The notes below the pieces were generated by a model. That model made no database searches. It was given only the letters and a program-made list of their open reading frames with translations, and was not told the origin of the DNA. A stretch of 64,000 bases of DNA, taken from the NCBI GenBank assembly GCA_913043905.1, contig CAJWNQ010000001.1, positions 115,319-179,318 of the forward strand. Reading direction: 5' to 3'. Positions 1 through 9,937 of the stretch are shown here, in pieces. A program made the translations under genes and the position numbers. Each line of letters opens with the position of its first letter. Within the stretch, counting starts at the first letter, position 1. The DNA is from an uncultured Paracoccaceae bacterium (GTDB lineage Bacteria; Pseudomonadota; Alphaproteobacteria; Rhodobacterales; Rhodobacteraceae).

Positions 1-216
1 CAACCAACTTAATGCAGCTCTAGTTTCCTTAACCGCCTCAGAAACAGGCATCGTACGAGATTTTAGTGCGATCACTTCAAATGCTGATGTATCTTTCGGA
101 GGCTCTTTTGGTACGCCTATCCGAAGAGAAACTTTGACACCACTTCGCGCCAGCATGCTTGCCAAATCAGTAGCCCCAGTAAAATCATCCGCAATGCAGC
201 CTAAAAGTGTTGTCAT
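1..216 (-). CDS. Four-carbon acid sugar kinase family protein (OtnK/DUF1537), N-terminal part, truncated by window edge
   Basis: Reverse-strand translation from ATG at 216 gives MTTLLGCIADDFTGATDLASMLARSGVKVSLRIG..., the typical N-terminus of the family; adjacent to an LtnD-like dehydrogenase. Confidence 0.8.
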   Translation of the reverse strand, partial: MTTLLGCIADDFTGATDLASMLARSGVKVSLRIGVPKEPPKDTSAFEVIALKSRTMPVSEAVKETRAALSWL

Positions 217-264
217 TTTTTTTCCTGATCTTTGGCTATTTTTATATAAATTAATGCAAATAAT

Positions 265-1179
265 TTATACTTTATTTGGTAAAGTCAAACCTGCATTTTT
301 AGCGTAAACCTTAGCAACGGCTGAATCATCTTCATTCCCGAAACCCATTTCTGCAGCAGCTACAAACTGTTGCAAAGCAGCAGTTGTAATCGGTGCATCA
401 AAGTTAGTGGAATTAGCCACATCTAGGACAATTCCAAGATCTTTAGGCCAAATATTAACTGAACTATGCGCTGTATAATCACCATCAACAATATGTGGTG
501 CACGGTTTTCTAACATCCAACTACTGCCTGCACATTTACTTATTACTTCAACAAATTTTTCAGGTGTTACACCTTGCGTCATTCCAAAAGTTAAAGCCTC
601 TGCCATGACAGCAATATGAACACCAGCCAGTAGCTGGTTCACCGACTTCATAGCACTGCCTGGCCCAGCCTCATTTCCCAACTTAAATACAGTTTCAGAA
701 ATACTATCTAAAAGTGGGCCTGCAAAACTAAAAGCTTCAGGCGTACCGGAAGCCATAATTGATAATTGGCCATTAGCAGCTTTAACTGAGCCACCAGAGA
801 TTGGAGCATCAAGATAATGAACACCAAACTGTGCACAGCGAGCTTCCATATCTTTAGCAAATAAGGGGGAAACAGTTGCGCAAGCGACAACAACGCAACC
901 AGCTTTTAAATGCTTAACAATACCATCGCCCCCAAATAAAACAGTCTCGGTCTGTACTGCGTTAAGTACAACAATTGCAACAGCATCTAGCCTAGACACA
1001 GCTTCAGAAAAACTACTAGACTCGCCACCTTGATCACAAAACTTAGTAGTTTGTTCTGGACTGATATCGACGCCCCAAACCGTATGGCCCGCTCGAAGGC
1101 ATGATGAGGCGATTCCGTATCCCATGGATCCAAGCCCAATAATTGCAATGTCGAGATTCAAAATTTCCAATGGTTTCAT
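265..1179 (-). CDS. ltnD: NAD(P)-dependent 3-hydroxyisobutyrate dehydrogenase family protein, probable L-threonate dehydrogenase
   Basis: GLGSMGYGIASSCLRAGHTVWGVD Rossmann motif, DAPISGGSVKAANGQLSIMASG; next to OtnK-like kinase. Confidence 0.75.
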   Translation of the reverse strand: MKPLEILNLDIAIIGLGSMGYGIASSCLRAGHTVWGVDISPEQTTKFCDQGGESSSFSEAVSRLDAVAIVVLNAVQTETVLFGGDGIVKHLKAGCVVVACATVSPLFAKDMEARCAQFGVHYLDAPISGGSVKAANGQLSIMASGTPEAFSFAGPLLDSISETVFKLGNEAGPGSAMKSVNQLLAGVHIAVMAEALTFGMTQGVTPEKFVEVISKCAGSSWMLENRAPHIVDGDYTAHSSVNIWPKDLGIVLDVANSTNFDAPITTAALQQFVAAAEMGFGNEDDSAVAKVYAKNAGLTLPNKV

Positions 1180-1341
1180 ATGAACTTTCTTTCGCTACTA
1201 ACCAATTAATGCAATCAAAATTTATAAATTTAACTGAATATTGGCTTTAAGTTGTTTACTCGTATAAATGTTGCAGGCGACACTATCCAATAAGTTTAAC
1301 TTAATAATTTATATCGAAAGAGTAAGTTAAAAAAGATTAAC

Positions 1342-1707
1342 TTAAAAATCTTTGTTCCTTTTTTTTCGTGACTTATGCAGTTTGAATAAAAAAGGTGCTA
1401 ACACCCATAAATAAATAATGTTTAACACGAACTTTATTGGGCGTATCGCAGTAATTTTACCCAAAAATCTATAATAAGGAAGCTTACTCCATATTGCTAG
1501 AAATGCATCCAGTCCAGTTAATCGCATTCCATTAAATTGTGCATGTAATTTTTTAGCAGCTTGATCTTCACTTAATCCCCAAGCATTTAATGTCTCAGGT
1601 GAAATTGGGATAAATACAATTTTATCTTTAGATATTTTTTTGTAATGATTAATTTCTTTATCACAAATAGGACACTCAGAATTATATAATACTTCTAGAT
1701 TAGCCAT
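1342..1707 (-). CDS. Thiol-disulfide oxidoreductase DCC family (DUF393) protein
   Basis: N-terminal LYNSECPICDKEINHYKK motif. Confidence 0.8.
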   Translation of the reverse strand: MANLEVLYNSECPICDKEINHYKKISKDKIVFIPISPETLNAWGLSEDQAAKKLHAQFNGMRLTGLDAFLAIWSKLPYYRFLGKITAIRPIKFVLNIIYLWVLAPFLFKLHKSRKKRNKDF

Positions 1708-1810
1708 ATTTTTTCTCTTATCTATTATTTACACTGCGAAGTGCAAATTTTTTTATTACTATTAGCAATATTAGAAATTAATTATAGTACCATTTAATCA
1801 AAATTAGATT

Positions 1811-2830
1811 TTATTCTTCTGATACACCAGCTTCTGAAAATGTGGCCATCCCTGCATGACAAGCGAGTGCACCTTGCAGAACAGCAATTGCTAATGCACC
1901 ACCTGAAGCTTCACCCAAACGCATACCCAAAGTTAAGATTGGTTCTTTTTGCAAGTGCCCCAACAATGCCCTATGGGCATTTTCATTTGACTCATGACCA
2001 GCAGTACAATGATCCAATGATCCAGGTATAGTATTTTCCAAGCACGCTGCAGCAGCACTACAAATAAACCCATCTAAAATAACAGGAATAGACTTTGCAC
2101 GGGCACTCGCAATCGAGCCCGCCATTGCAGCCAATTCTCGCCCGCCCAAACATCTAAGAGCTTCAATACCATTCTTGGTTGATGTAGGATTTGAAATCAA
2201 ACTAGTAGCAACTACTTGTGCTTTTTTTTCTAGTCCTATGTCATCTATTCCTGTGCCACGCCCAACCCAATCAATGGCAGATCCCCCATATAAAGCATGT
2301 GAAATCGCGGCCGCTGATGTTGTATTTCCAATACCCATTTCACCCGCAACAAATAGGTCAGTGGACTTATCGACTGCATTCCAACCTATTGTTAGGGCTT
2401 TAACACACTCAGCTTCACTCATTGCAGGACCAGTAGTAAAATCAGCTGTTGGCTTATCTAAATCTAATGCAATAACATCTAATTTTGCTCCAAAAGCTTT
2501 GCATAATTGATTTATAGCCGCACCACCATGTTGAAAATTTATAACCATTTGTTGCGTAACTTCAGATGGGAATGCCGAGATACCCTGTGCAGTTACACCA
2601 TGGTTTCCAGCAAAAACAACTACTTGTGGAGATCGTAACTTTGGTGCTAATTCACCACGCCATGATGAATACCAAATAGCTAGTTCTTCAAGACGCCCCA
2701 ATGAACCAGGAGGTTTAGTCAATTGATTATTACGCTCTGATGCTTGTTTTTCTATATCAAGATTTGAGTTAGGTTGATTCTTTAGCAGTTCTTTGAATTC
2801 AACTAAGGTAGAAAAAGGAGCACTGAGCAT
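1811..2830 (-). CDS. cobT: Nicotinate-nucleotide--dimethylbenzimidazole phosphoribosyltransferase
   Basis: NNQLTKPPGSLGRLEELA, FAGNHGVTAQGISAFPSEVTQQMV, GEMGIGNTTSAAA motifs; divergent from cobS. Confidence 0.95.
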   Translation of the reverse strand: MLSAPFSTLVEFKELLKNQPNSNLDIEKQASERNNQLTKPPGSLGRLEELAIWYSSWRGELAPKLRSPQVVVFAGNHGVTAQGISAFPSEVTQQMVINFQHGGAAINQLCKAFGAKLDVIALDLDKPTADFTTGPAMSEAECVKALTIGWNAVDKSTDLFVAGEMGIGNTTSAAAISHALYGGSAIDWVGRGTGIDDIGLEKKAQVVATSLISNPTSTKNGIEALRCLGGRELAAMAGSIASARAKSIPVILDGFICSAAAACLENTIPGSLDHCTAGHESNENAHRALLGHLQKEPILTLGMRLGEASGGALAIAVLQGALACHAGMATFSEAGVSEE

Positions 2831-2914
2831 ATATTTATCATTTCATCGTTGATTTTTTTTATTATTAACGCCATTTATAAATAGTTAAAATACCAATTGC
2901 GAAGTTTATTATTT

Positions 2915-3679
2915 ATGAGCGACATTAAAAAACGAGCTTGCTTTGAGGCCCATGACATTTGGGCTGCTTTCAGTATGCTAACACGTTTGAAAGTACCAGT
3001 GGACCATAAACGTGCAGGGGAACGAGCAAATGCTGCCACTTGGGCATTTCCAATTGTTGGGGCCATAATAGGTGGTCTAGCTGGTTTCGTTATAATGGTT
3101 GCAAATGCTTTAATGTTACCAGTCAGCTTTAGTGCGGCATTAGCACTTTTAACTTTGATAGCCTTAACTGGAGCAATGCATGAAGATGGTTTAGCTGATT
3201 GCGCAGATGGTTTTTGGGGGGGGCATACTCGTGAGCGTCGCTTAGAAATAATGAAAGATAGCTCAATTGGTGCATATGGCACAGTTATCTTAATTGTCAT
3301 TTTATTAGCAGAATGGTCTGCAATTGAAACACTCGCTCTTTCTAATCCAGTCCTTACATTTGCAGCTGTTGGGGCAATCAGCAGAATACCCATGATCATA
3401 GCATTAAGAGTAATTCCAAATGCTCGGGAAACTGGATTAGCCGTGGCCGTAGGTATTCCACAGCTATGCTCAATTCAAATAGCATGTGGGTTAACTGTAT
3501 TAATATCATTTTTATGCTTAGGTATTCCTGGGCTTATAATCTTAATAATTGGTACATTGTCTGCTTTGCCAGTATTTTTGATAGCAAAAGCAAAAATTGG
3601 CGGACAGACAGGTGATGTGTTAGGTGCCTCTCAGAAATGCGCTGAACTTGGTACTTTGGCAGCCGTGCTCATATTTTAA
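2915..3679 (+). CDS. cobS: Adenosylcobinamide-GDP ribazoletransferase
   Basis: FPIVGAIIGG, MHEDGLADCADGFWGGHTRERRLEIMKDSSIGAYG; ATG at 2915 preferred over the TTG at 2897. Confidence 0.93.
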   Translation: MSDIKKRACFEAHDIWAAFSMLTRLKVPVDHKRAGERANAATWAFPIVGAIIGGLAGFVIMVANALMLPVSFSAALALLTLIALTGAMHEDGLADCADGFWGGHTRERRLEIMKDSSIGAYGTVILIVILLAEWSAIETLALSNPVLTFAAVGAISRIPMIIALRVIPNARETGLAVAVGIPQLCSIQIACGLTVLISFLCLGIPGLIILIIGTLSALPVFLIAKAKIGGQTGDVLGASQKCAELGTLAAVLIF

Positions 3680-3727
3680 GAACTCATCCTCAATTTAAGA
3701 ATGAGTTTTAAAATATAATCATTGAAT

Positions 3728-4240
3728 TTATGACGCACGCGCTATTAAAATAGCAGTTACTTTTTCACCAGCAATGCCTTCATCTGTAGCATCAACGGCT
3801 GCTACTTCACGTGTTAAACGTTCTAATGCTGCTTCATATAATTGACGTTCTGAATAAGATTGTTCACGCTCTTCATCATTTCTATGCAAATCACGTACAA
3901 CTTCTGCGATTGACATTAAATCACCTGAGTTGATCTTTTGTTCATATTCCTGTGCACGCCGCGACCACATTGCGCGTTTAACTCGGGCACGCCCTCTAAG
4001 CGTTTTCATAGCTTTTTCAACTAATTCAGTACTAGCCAAATTCCTCATACCAACAGCAGTTGCCTTGGCAGTTGGTACCCGAAGTGTCATTTTGTCTTTT
4101 TCAAATAAAATAACAAACAATTCCATTTGCGTTCCAGCAATTTCCTGTGTTTCAACAGTCATAATTTTGCCCACACCATGTGCGGGATATACAACAAATT
4201 CATTTAAACGAAATTCGCCGTATTTTTTTCCTTTAGCCAT
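3728..4240 (-). CDS. carD: CarD family transcriptional regulator (RNA polymerase-binding)
   Basis: EFVVYPAHGVGKIMTVE and C-terminal helical domain; conserved block with fdxA. Confidence 0.9.
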   Translation of the reverse strand: MAKGKKYGEFRLNEFVVYPAHGVGKIMTVETQEIAGTQMELFVILFEKDKMTLRVPTAKATAVGMRNLASTELVEKAMKTLRGRARVKRAMWSRRAQEYEQKINSGDLMSIAEVVRDLHRNDEEREQSYSERQLYEAALERLTREVAAVDATDEGIAGEKVTAILIARAS

Positions 4241-4496
4241 GCTTAGCTATCCTTTTATTTGAAGAGTAAAACCACACACCGAAGATCACCTTTATAAACG
4301 AGCGATAGAAGATATGTGGGTATTAGTTGACCTAGAGTTTAAAAAATATTTGCCATAATCAGCTCAAAACTCCTTAGTTCTTAGAAATATCATATCATAA
4401 AATCACCTTATGTGCCAGCGGTCTAAAACTATATAAATACTCAATAAAATATACGTTTTTGAAACATTATTTTTTTATTTAAAAAAGTGATTCTTA

Positions 4497-4835
4497 TTAG
4501 CCACCTTCACCAGGCTTTTCAGAAAAATACTTTTCTAGCTTACCCTCTTCGCCATCTCGTGCCTCAGCGTCTGGAAGAGGCGGTTTCTGACTTATAATAA
4601 CTGGCCATATTTTGGAATATTTACGGTTAAAATCTACCCACTTTTCAGTGTCAGGTTCTGTATCAGGTAAAATTGCATCTGCCGGACATTCAGGTTCACA
4701 AACTCCACAATCGATGCATTCGTCAGGATCAATTACTAACATATTTTCACCCTCATAGAAGCAATCTACAGGGCAGACTTCTACGCAATCAGTATATTTA
4801 CAAGCAATACAAGCATCATTGACGATATATGTCAT
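4497..4835 (-). CDS. fdxA: Ferredoxin FdxA (7Fe-8S type)
   Basis: [29 protein letters not shown]...[16 protein letters not shown]. Confidence 0.95.
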   Translation of the reverse strand: MTYIVNDACIACKYTDCVEVCPVDCFYEGENMLVIDPDECIDCGVCEPECPADAILPDTEPDTEKWVDFNRKYSKIWPVIISQKPPLPDAEARDGEEGKLEKYFSEKPGEGG

Positions 4836-4886
4836 TGTTTTTATCCAAGATTAGTAATTACACGCGTATTATGGGGTGTAGTCCGA

Positions 4887-5261
4887 TCAATCAAGACCAC
4901 TATTTGAAAAAGAATGTAAAGCACGGCGCCATTTGCCAGTTGGGCGGCCTTTTCCCTCATATTTTGGATTATAAGGAACTTTTCCCCGTATTGGTGCAGC
5001 ATCAGAACGATCAGTATATAAAGCTTGTGCTTCCGGTGCAGGACCGCGACGTAGTCCAATAGCTGAAATTTCAATTAATCTAATCCAATCACCCGTGGCA
5101 AAAGTTAAAACATCCCCAATCGCCACCTGTTGAGATGGCTTAGAAATCCTTTCTCCATTCACACGGATCTTACCTTCACGAACTAATTTTGCAGCTAAAC
5201 TACGCGATTTGAAAAAACGCGCATGCCAAAGCCACTTATCAATACGATCAGCAATCAGGAT
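4887..5261 (-). CDS. S4 domain RNA-binding protein (Hsp15/RlmH-associated type); start codon non-standard or uncertain
   Basis: The frame is open up to 5261 and reads ILIADRIDKWLWHARFFKSRSLAAKLVREGKIRVNGERISKP; the listed ORF (GTG at 5162) lacks the conserved RIDKWLW...A N-terminus. Confidence 0.75.
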   Translation of the reverse strand: MLIADRIDKWLWHARFFKSRSLAAKLVREGKIRVNGERISKPSQQVAIGDVLTFATGDWIRLIEISAIGLRRGPAPEAQALYTDRSDAAPIRGKVPYNPKYEGKGRPTGKWRRALHSFSNSGLD

Positions 5262-7900
5262 TTACCTTTCAGCGCCATCAATGCGGCAAACGGATTATCT
5301 GGATCAATAGGCTTATCTTTTTTAACAGGCGCTGGCATTTGTCGTTTAGGCTTATTTGTTTGAGGCTTATTATTTGGTTTGACCTTATTATTTACTTTTT
5401 GAACCTGTTCTGTTCGTTGCGGTCGCACCTTGGGAACCCACTTAAATATGTAAAACGTCTCCGTAGTTTCTTCTTCACTATTTAGGGGCTTTGCTTCTTC
5501 GCCCTCTTTAAGCTCAGGTTTAACTTTATCACGCACACTTTTTTCAACAGTAAATCCAAGTCCCTCCATCATATTCGAGAATTGATCCAATGTTGTTCCA
5601 GATATAGACAGCATATCTGAATTAGCCTCAAAGCCAGCTTTAACATCCTGTGTCCGAGTTAAATCAGCTAATCGCTCAAGCATATCGATACGGATTGCTC
5701 GTTCGCCTGCCAAGCGATAGCCAGCGCGCGGGTAATATCCTTTAGGAGCGCCCTTAGTTTCTGGGATAGTTACTAAACCTGGGGGTGGAGCCTCAGGAAA
5801 TTCATCTAAGCCTTCAAATAATGACCACAATACTAAACGTAATCGCGTTGGAGCAGGCTTTAACATTAACTGTTGAAATAATGTATACTGCCCAAAACGA
5901 ACACCATGCTTGCGGAGTAAACCTCGGCCATCTTGATCTAATTCTTTTACATCCTTAGCAACTACAGAGCGTGGAATAACGCCCAAACTTTCAATAAGCC
6001 TAAATGCAAGCCCACGAGCCATTCCAGTGACCATTCCATCATCACGCATGCCTATTAAAGGCTCAAAGGCAGCATTTACTTTACGGTCCATAAAATGTCG
6101 CAGTCGTTTTTGTACTTTTGTGGCAACATCACTACCAGCTTCATCATCGACAAAAACTTCAATACGCGGAGTGAGGATGTCATCGCTCTTAACCAGCTTA
6201 CCCACACCGTATTCACCCCACATGAGACCACCTTGCTCAGTGAACTCAAATTCAGTATCTGGTGCGTTATATATTCGATCTGCGCGCAAATTAAATTCAG
6301 GCTGAAGGGCCTGAATAGATGCAGATCTTAAGATTTTACCCTCTTCTGCAGTTGCATCTTTGTCCATTTGGAAGCGGAATCCATTTAGTTTACCAACGAA
6401 TTCACCCTCAATAGTCACTTTACCTTTTGTATCAACCTCAGCCACAAGGCTCTCCTTTTGCTTCAAGCGGCGCATCAACATTGATGTGCGCCGATCAATA
6501 AATCGTTGCGTTAACGCGCCGTGAAGCGCATCAGATAAGCGATCTTCTACTGCACGCGTCTCTTCACGCCAATAGCTTTCATTCTGAACCCACCCTTTTC
6601 TTTGACAAATGTACGTCCAAGTACGAATAAATGCTAATCTCTTAGATATAGCGTCTATATCACCACCAGTTTTGTCAATATTTTCAATCTTTTGTGCAAG
6701 CCAATTTTCACTAACTTCGCCTTTTTCATGAAGAAAGTTAAAAATGCGTGATACTAATGTCGTATGATCAGTAAAGCTAACGCCTCGAAAGTCAGGTATT
6801 CCACATGTATCCCACAATAATCGCACCGAAGGTCCATCACTTGCGCGTGCCGCGACTTCTCCATCTTCAACCAATGTGGTTAATGTACGAAAGTCTTCAG
6901 CTGGTTGTGATTTAATTAATAATACATCATTTGAAGGCTTATCTAAAGAATTAATTAAAGCATTAATTGTTCCAAATTCTAATCGAGAGTTTCGCCACTG
7001 AAGCCTCTTTAGTGGTGCAAACTTATGATTTTCGATTGCCTTCACGACCTCTTCATCAATCTGTGATACATCACCAGTTACGCCAAAAGTTCCAGAGTTT
7101 AGATGTCGCCCAGCACGCCCTGCAATTTGAGCTAACTCATTTGGCATCAAATACCGCATACGCCGGCCATCAAATTTAGTAAGGCTAGAAAACGCCACAT
7201 GCTTAATATCTAGATTTAATCCCATGCCAATAGCATCAGTTGCAACTAAATAATCTACGTCACCATTTTGGTACAACTCCACTTGTGCGTTACGTGTACG
7301 TGGGGACAAAGCGCCCATAACAACAGCAGCACCACCTTTTTGGCGCCGCAATAGCTCAGCAACAGCATAAACATTATCAACTGAAAACCCAACAATTGCA
7401 CTTCGTGTAGGCATACGGCTGGTTTTTTTAGACCCTGTATATTTTAACTCTGAGAAACGGCCACGCGTAACAAATTCTACATTAGGTATTAAATGACCAA
7501 TTATCTTGCGCATGGTATCTGCACCTAAAAATAATGTCTCCATAGTACCGCGCATATTTAACAAACGATCTGTAAATACGTGACCACGCTCTGGATCAGC
7601 ACATAATTGCACTTCATCAATAGCAACAAACTCGACTCCAATATCTTGAGGCATCGCTTCGACGGTACAAACCCAATATTGCGCACGTGTTGGAACAATT
7701 CGTTCTTCACCAGTAATCAGAGCAACTGCATTGGGCCCTCTCATCTTTACAATTTTATCATAAACTTCACGTGCCAGCAGGCGTAACGGTAAGCCTATAA
7801 CGCCAGTACGGCGTGCTAGCATACGTTCAATAGCGTAATGAGTTTTTCCTGTGTTGGTCGGGCCTAGGATGGCCGCCAAGCGAGGTTGTATTTGAGACAT
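5255..7900 (-). CDS. SUV3-like ATP-dependent helicase
   Basis: GPTNTGKTHYAIERML Walker A, DEVQ, QIAGRAGRH motif VI, long C-terminus. Confidence 0.9.
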   Translation of the reverse strand: MSQIQPRLAAILGPTNTGKTHYAIERMLARRTGVIGLPLRLLAREVYDKIVKMRGPNAVALITGEERIVPTRAQYWVCTVEAMPQDIGVEFVAIDEVQLCADPERGHVFTDRLLNMRGTMETLFLGADTMRKIIGHLIPNVEFVTRGRFSELKYTGSKKTSRMPTRSAIVGFSVDNVYAVAELLRRQKGGAAVVMGALSPRTRNAQVELYQNGDVDYLVATDAIGMGLNLDIKHVAFSSLTKFDGRRMRYLMPNELAQIAGRAGRHLNSGTFGVTGDVSQIDEEVVKAIENHKFAPLKRLQWRNSRLEFGTINALINSLDKPSNDVLLIKSQPAEDFRTLTTLVEDGEVAARASDGPSVRLLWDTCGIPDFRGVSFTDHTTLVSRIFNFLHEKGEVSENWLAQKIENIDKTGGDIDAISKRLAFIRTWTYICQRKGWVQNESYWREETRAVEDRLSDALHGALTQRFIDRRTSMLMRRLKQKESLVAEVDTKGKVTIEGEFVGKLNGFRFQMDKDATAEEGKILRSASIQALQPEFNLRADRIYNAPDTEFEFTEQGGLMWGEYGVGKLVKSDDILTPRIEVFVDDEAGSDVATKVQKRLRHFMDRKVNAAFEPLIGMRDDGMVTGMARGLAFRLIESLGVIPRSVVAKDVKELDQDGRGLLRKHGVRFGQYTLFQQLMLKPAPTRLRLVLWSLFEGLDEFPEAPPPGLVTIPETKGAPKGYYPRAGYRLAGERAIRIDMLERLADLTRTQDVKAGFEANSDMLSISGTTLDQFSNMMEGLGFTVEKSVRDKVKPELKEGEEAKPLNSEEETTETFYIFKWVPKVRPQRTEQVQKVNNKVKPNNKPQTNKPKRQMPAPVKKDKPIDPDNPFAALMALKGKS

Positions 7901-7908
7901 AATTTACC

Positions 7909-8496
7909 TTAAAGAGAGGTGCCTTTAAGCTGTTGAGTTAATCGCATTATCGCATCTTGTGCATTCTTAGAGTGTGGATGCACCCCTAATAGCTTTTTGT
8001 AAACCTCTAGTGCTTGCTTTGGGCGCTCAGTACGTTCAAGGATCATACCCAATCCACCCAAAGCACCAAAATGACGTGGATTTAAGCGTAACGTCTGCTG
8101 TATGTCAGCAACTGACGAGCTATATTTTTCCATAAGAAAAAAAACAGTAGCGCGCATATTCCATGCCTCAGAAAAGTCAGGGGCGTCTTTAATAGCTGCA
8201 GTAAAATATTGAACTGATTCGATAAAATTACCATTCGACATGGCGTCCATACCACGCTCTAAAAGAAAATCAACATCACTTGATCCTGATTTACGCCATT
8301 CAGTCCATATTTCCTCTTCTACTTTTTTATATTTTTTTGTTTGTTCATTCTGCAGTTCTAAAAATAGACCATCTAGTTTTGAACTTTGAGCAAATACATG
8401 GTTACTATAAGCGGTTTCAAATGCAAAGATGACCAATGCAATGACTATTAGTTTGGATATTATACGTATTGGATAAATCATCATCATATGCAACAA
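7909..8496 (-). CDS. Tetratricopeptide repeat protein, probably exported
   Basis: Hydrophobic N-terminus; TPR-like units FIESVQYFTAAIKDAPDFSEAWNMRATVFF and PRHFGALGGLGMILERTERPKQALEVYKKLL. Confidence 0.75.
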   Translation of the reverse strand: MLHMMMIYPIRIISKLIVIALVIFAFETAYSNHVFAQSSKLDGLFLELQNEQTKKYKKVEEEIWTEWRKSGSSDVDFLLERGMDAMSNGNFIESVQYFTAAIKDAPDFSEAWNMRATVFFLMEKYSSSVADIQQTLRLNPRHFGALGGLGMILERTERPKQALEVYKKLLGVHPHSKNAQDAIMRLTQQLKGTSL

Positions 8497-8550
8497 GTTA
8501 GCATTATACCCACCAAAAGAAAGGGCATAGATACATTATAGGAATTCAAA

Positions 8551-8862
8551 GTGAGCATATTAATAAAAACTATTTTAGCTGAAATAAATAAAAAATTAAA
8601 TGGTAGCGGGTTTGAAAGCGCAATTAAAATAGAAATTTATAACGAAGGTTCTATTTTTATCAATGAAGATGGGGCAAGAACAATTAATGCAAAAGTAGAT
8701 TGCATTATGTCATCAGATGTCGAAACTTTTGAAGGCATTCAAAGCGGACGCATAAAGGCAACAAATGCATTTATGACTGGAAAGCTAAAAATTGATGGTA
8801 ATATGTCTATTGCTATTAAGCTTGCTAACACTCTAAGTTCAAAAAAATCTGCAAAAACTTGA
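8551..8862 (+). CDS. SCP2 sterol-binding domain protein
   Basis: INEDGARTINAKVDCIMSSDVETFEGIQSGRIKATNAFMTGKLKIDGNMSIAIKL. Confidence 0.85.
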   Translation: MSILIKTILAEINKKLNGSGFESAIKIEIYNEGSIFINEDGARTINAKVDCIMSSDVETFEGIQSGRIKATNAFMTGKLKIDGNMSIAIKLANTLSSKKSAKT

Positions 8863-8901
8863 GATTAGCGGCTTGAAAGCAACTTAATTATTAAATGATA
8901 T

Positions 8902-9699
8902 TTATGCGTTTAAAATCTTTATCGCAGCAGCATGTATTTTTGGATCACCCGCAGCGATTACTTGGCCACCTTGATCTGCGGTTCCCCCCTGCCAATTCGT
9001 CACAATACCACCCGCTGCCTGAACAACAGCCAAAGGACCCTGAATATCATATGGATTTAATTGAGCTTCAATTATCAAATCAATTTGACCAGCCGCCAAT
9101 AAAGCATAAGCATAGCAATCCATACCGTATCGAGTAAGCTTACACTTTTGAGATACATTGTTAAATAATTTAGTCTCAACTTCATTACCAATCTCAGGCA
9201 TTGTTGAAAACAGAACTGCATGCTGAAGTGATTTGCATGAGCGCACTTCTAGAGTTCGCTCATGCCCGTTATGTTGCAAAACTGACTGTCCAAAACCACC
9301 TATGAAGCGTTCAGTTGTAAAAGGTTGGTCAATAATTCCAAATACAGGTTGTGTACCATCATTCACCCCGATCAACATTCCCCATGTAGGAGTCCCCGAA
9401 ATGAAACCCCTTGTCCCGTCTATAGGATCTAAAACCCATGTTAAACCCGATATGCTTAGTACGTTTGGAAACTCTTCTCCTAAAATACCATCTTGGGGGC
9501 GACGTTCTAATAAAATTTTTCGAAATATAAGTTCAATTTCTTTGTCTGCAGCCGTGACTGGATCAAAACCATCTACCAACTTATTTTCAACAATTTGGTT
9601 GTTATTTCGAAAATAATTTAATGCAATTGGACGACCTGCATCTGCCATCTCTAATGCTGTTGCAAGTATGCTTGCTCTGTCACTACGATCTAACTGCAA
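8902..9699 (-). CDS. Inositol monophosphatase family protein, probable histidinol-phosphatase (HisN type)
   Basis: ILGEEFPN, WVLDPIDGTRGFISGTPTWG, GMDCYAYALLAAGQIDLIIE. Confidence 0.85.
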   Translation of the reverse strand: MQLDRSDRASILATALEMADAGRPIALNYFRNNNQIVENKLVDGFDPVTAADKEIELIFRKILLERRPQDGILGEEFPNVLSISGLTWVLDPIDGTRGFISGTPTWGMLIGVNDGTQPVFGIIDQPFTTERFIGGFGQSVLQHNGHERTLEVRSCKSLQHAVLFSTMPEIGNEVETKLFNNVSQKCKLTRYGMDCYAYALLAAGQIDLIIEAQLNPYDIQGPLAVVQAAGGIVTNWQGGTADQGGQVIAAGDPKIHAAAIKILNA

Positions 9700-9860
9700 A
9701 AAAACCTCCCCCTAAATTTATAATATCATGAATTTCAAATTCAATATCTTTATTCAATACTATGACATGATGATTAGCGCTAACACCAAAAAATTAAAGA
9801 ACTTCAAGTAAGTATATTTAGACAATATAATTAAGGCATATAATCAAAAAAATATTAATT

Positions 9861-9893
9861 AAATATTTTGGCAGTACTTCCGCCAAAATATTT
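9861..9893 (-). terminator. Perfect 12-bp stem, intrinsic terminator of typA
   Basis: AAATATTTTGGC-N9-GCCAAAATATTT followed on the minus strand by AATTAATATTTTTTTGA. Confidence 0.75.
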
Positions 9894-9937
9894 ATTTTAT
9901 AGTTAAAAGCTTAATTTATTTTATAGAAAATTAAGTT

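Noticed and set aside
2831-2914. Possible cobalamin riboswitch between cobT and cobS
   Set aside because: The gap is only about 85 bp, AT-rich, and shows no B12-box GCCACTG-like core.
4841-5074. Overlapping ORFs on both strands (77 aa each)
   Set aside because: They lie inside the S4-domain gene in other frames and have no recognisable domain.
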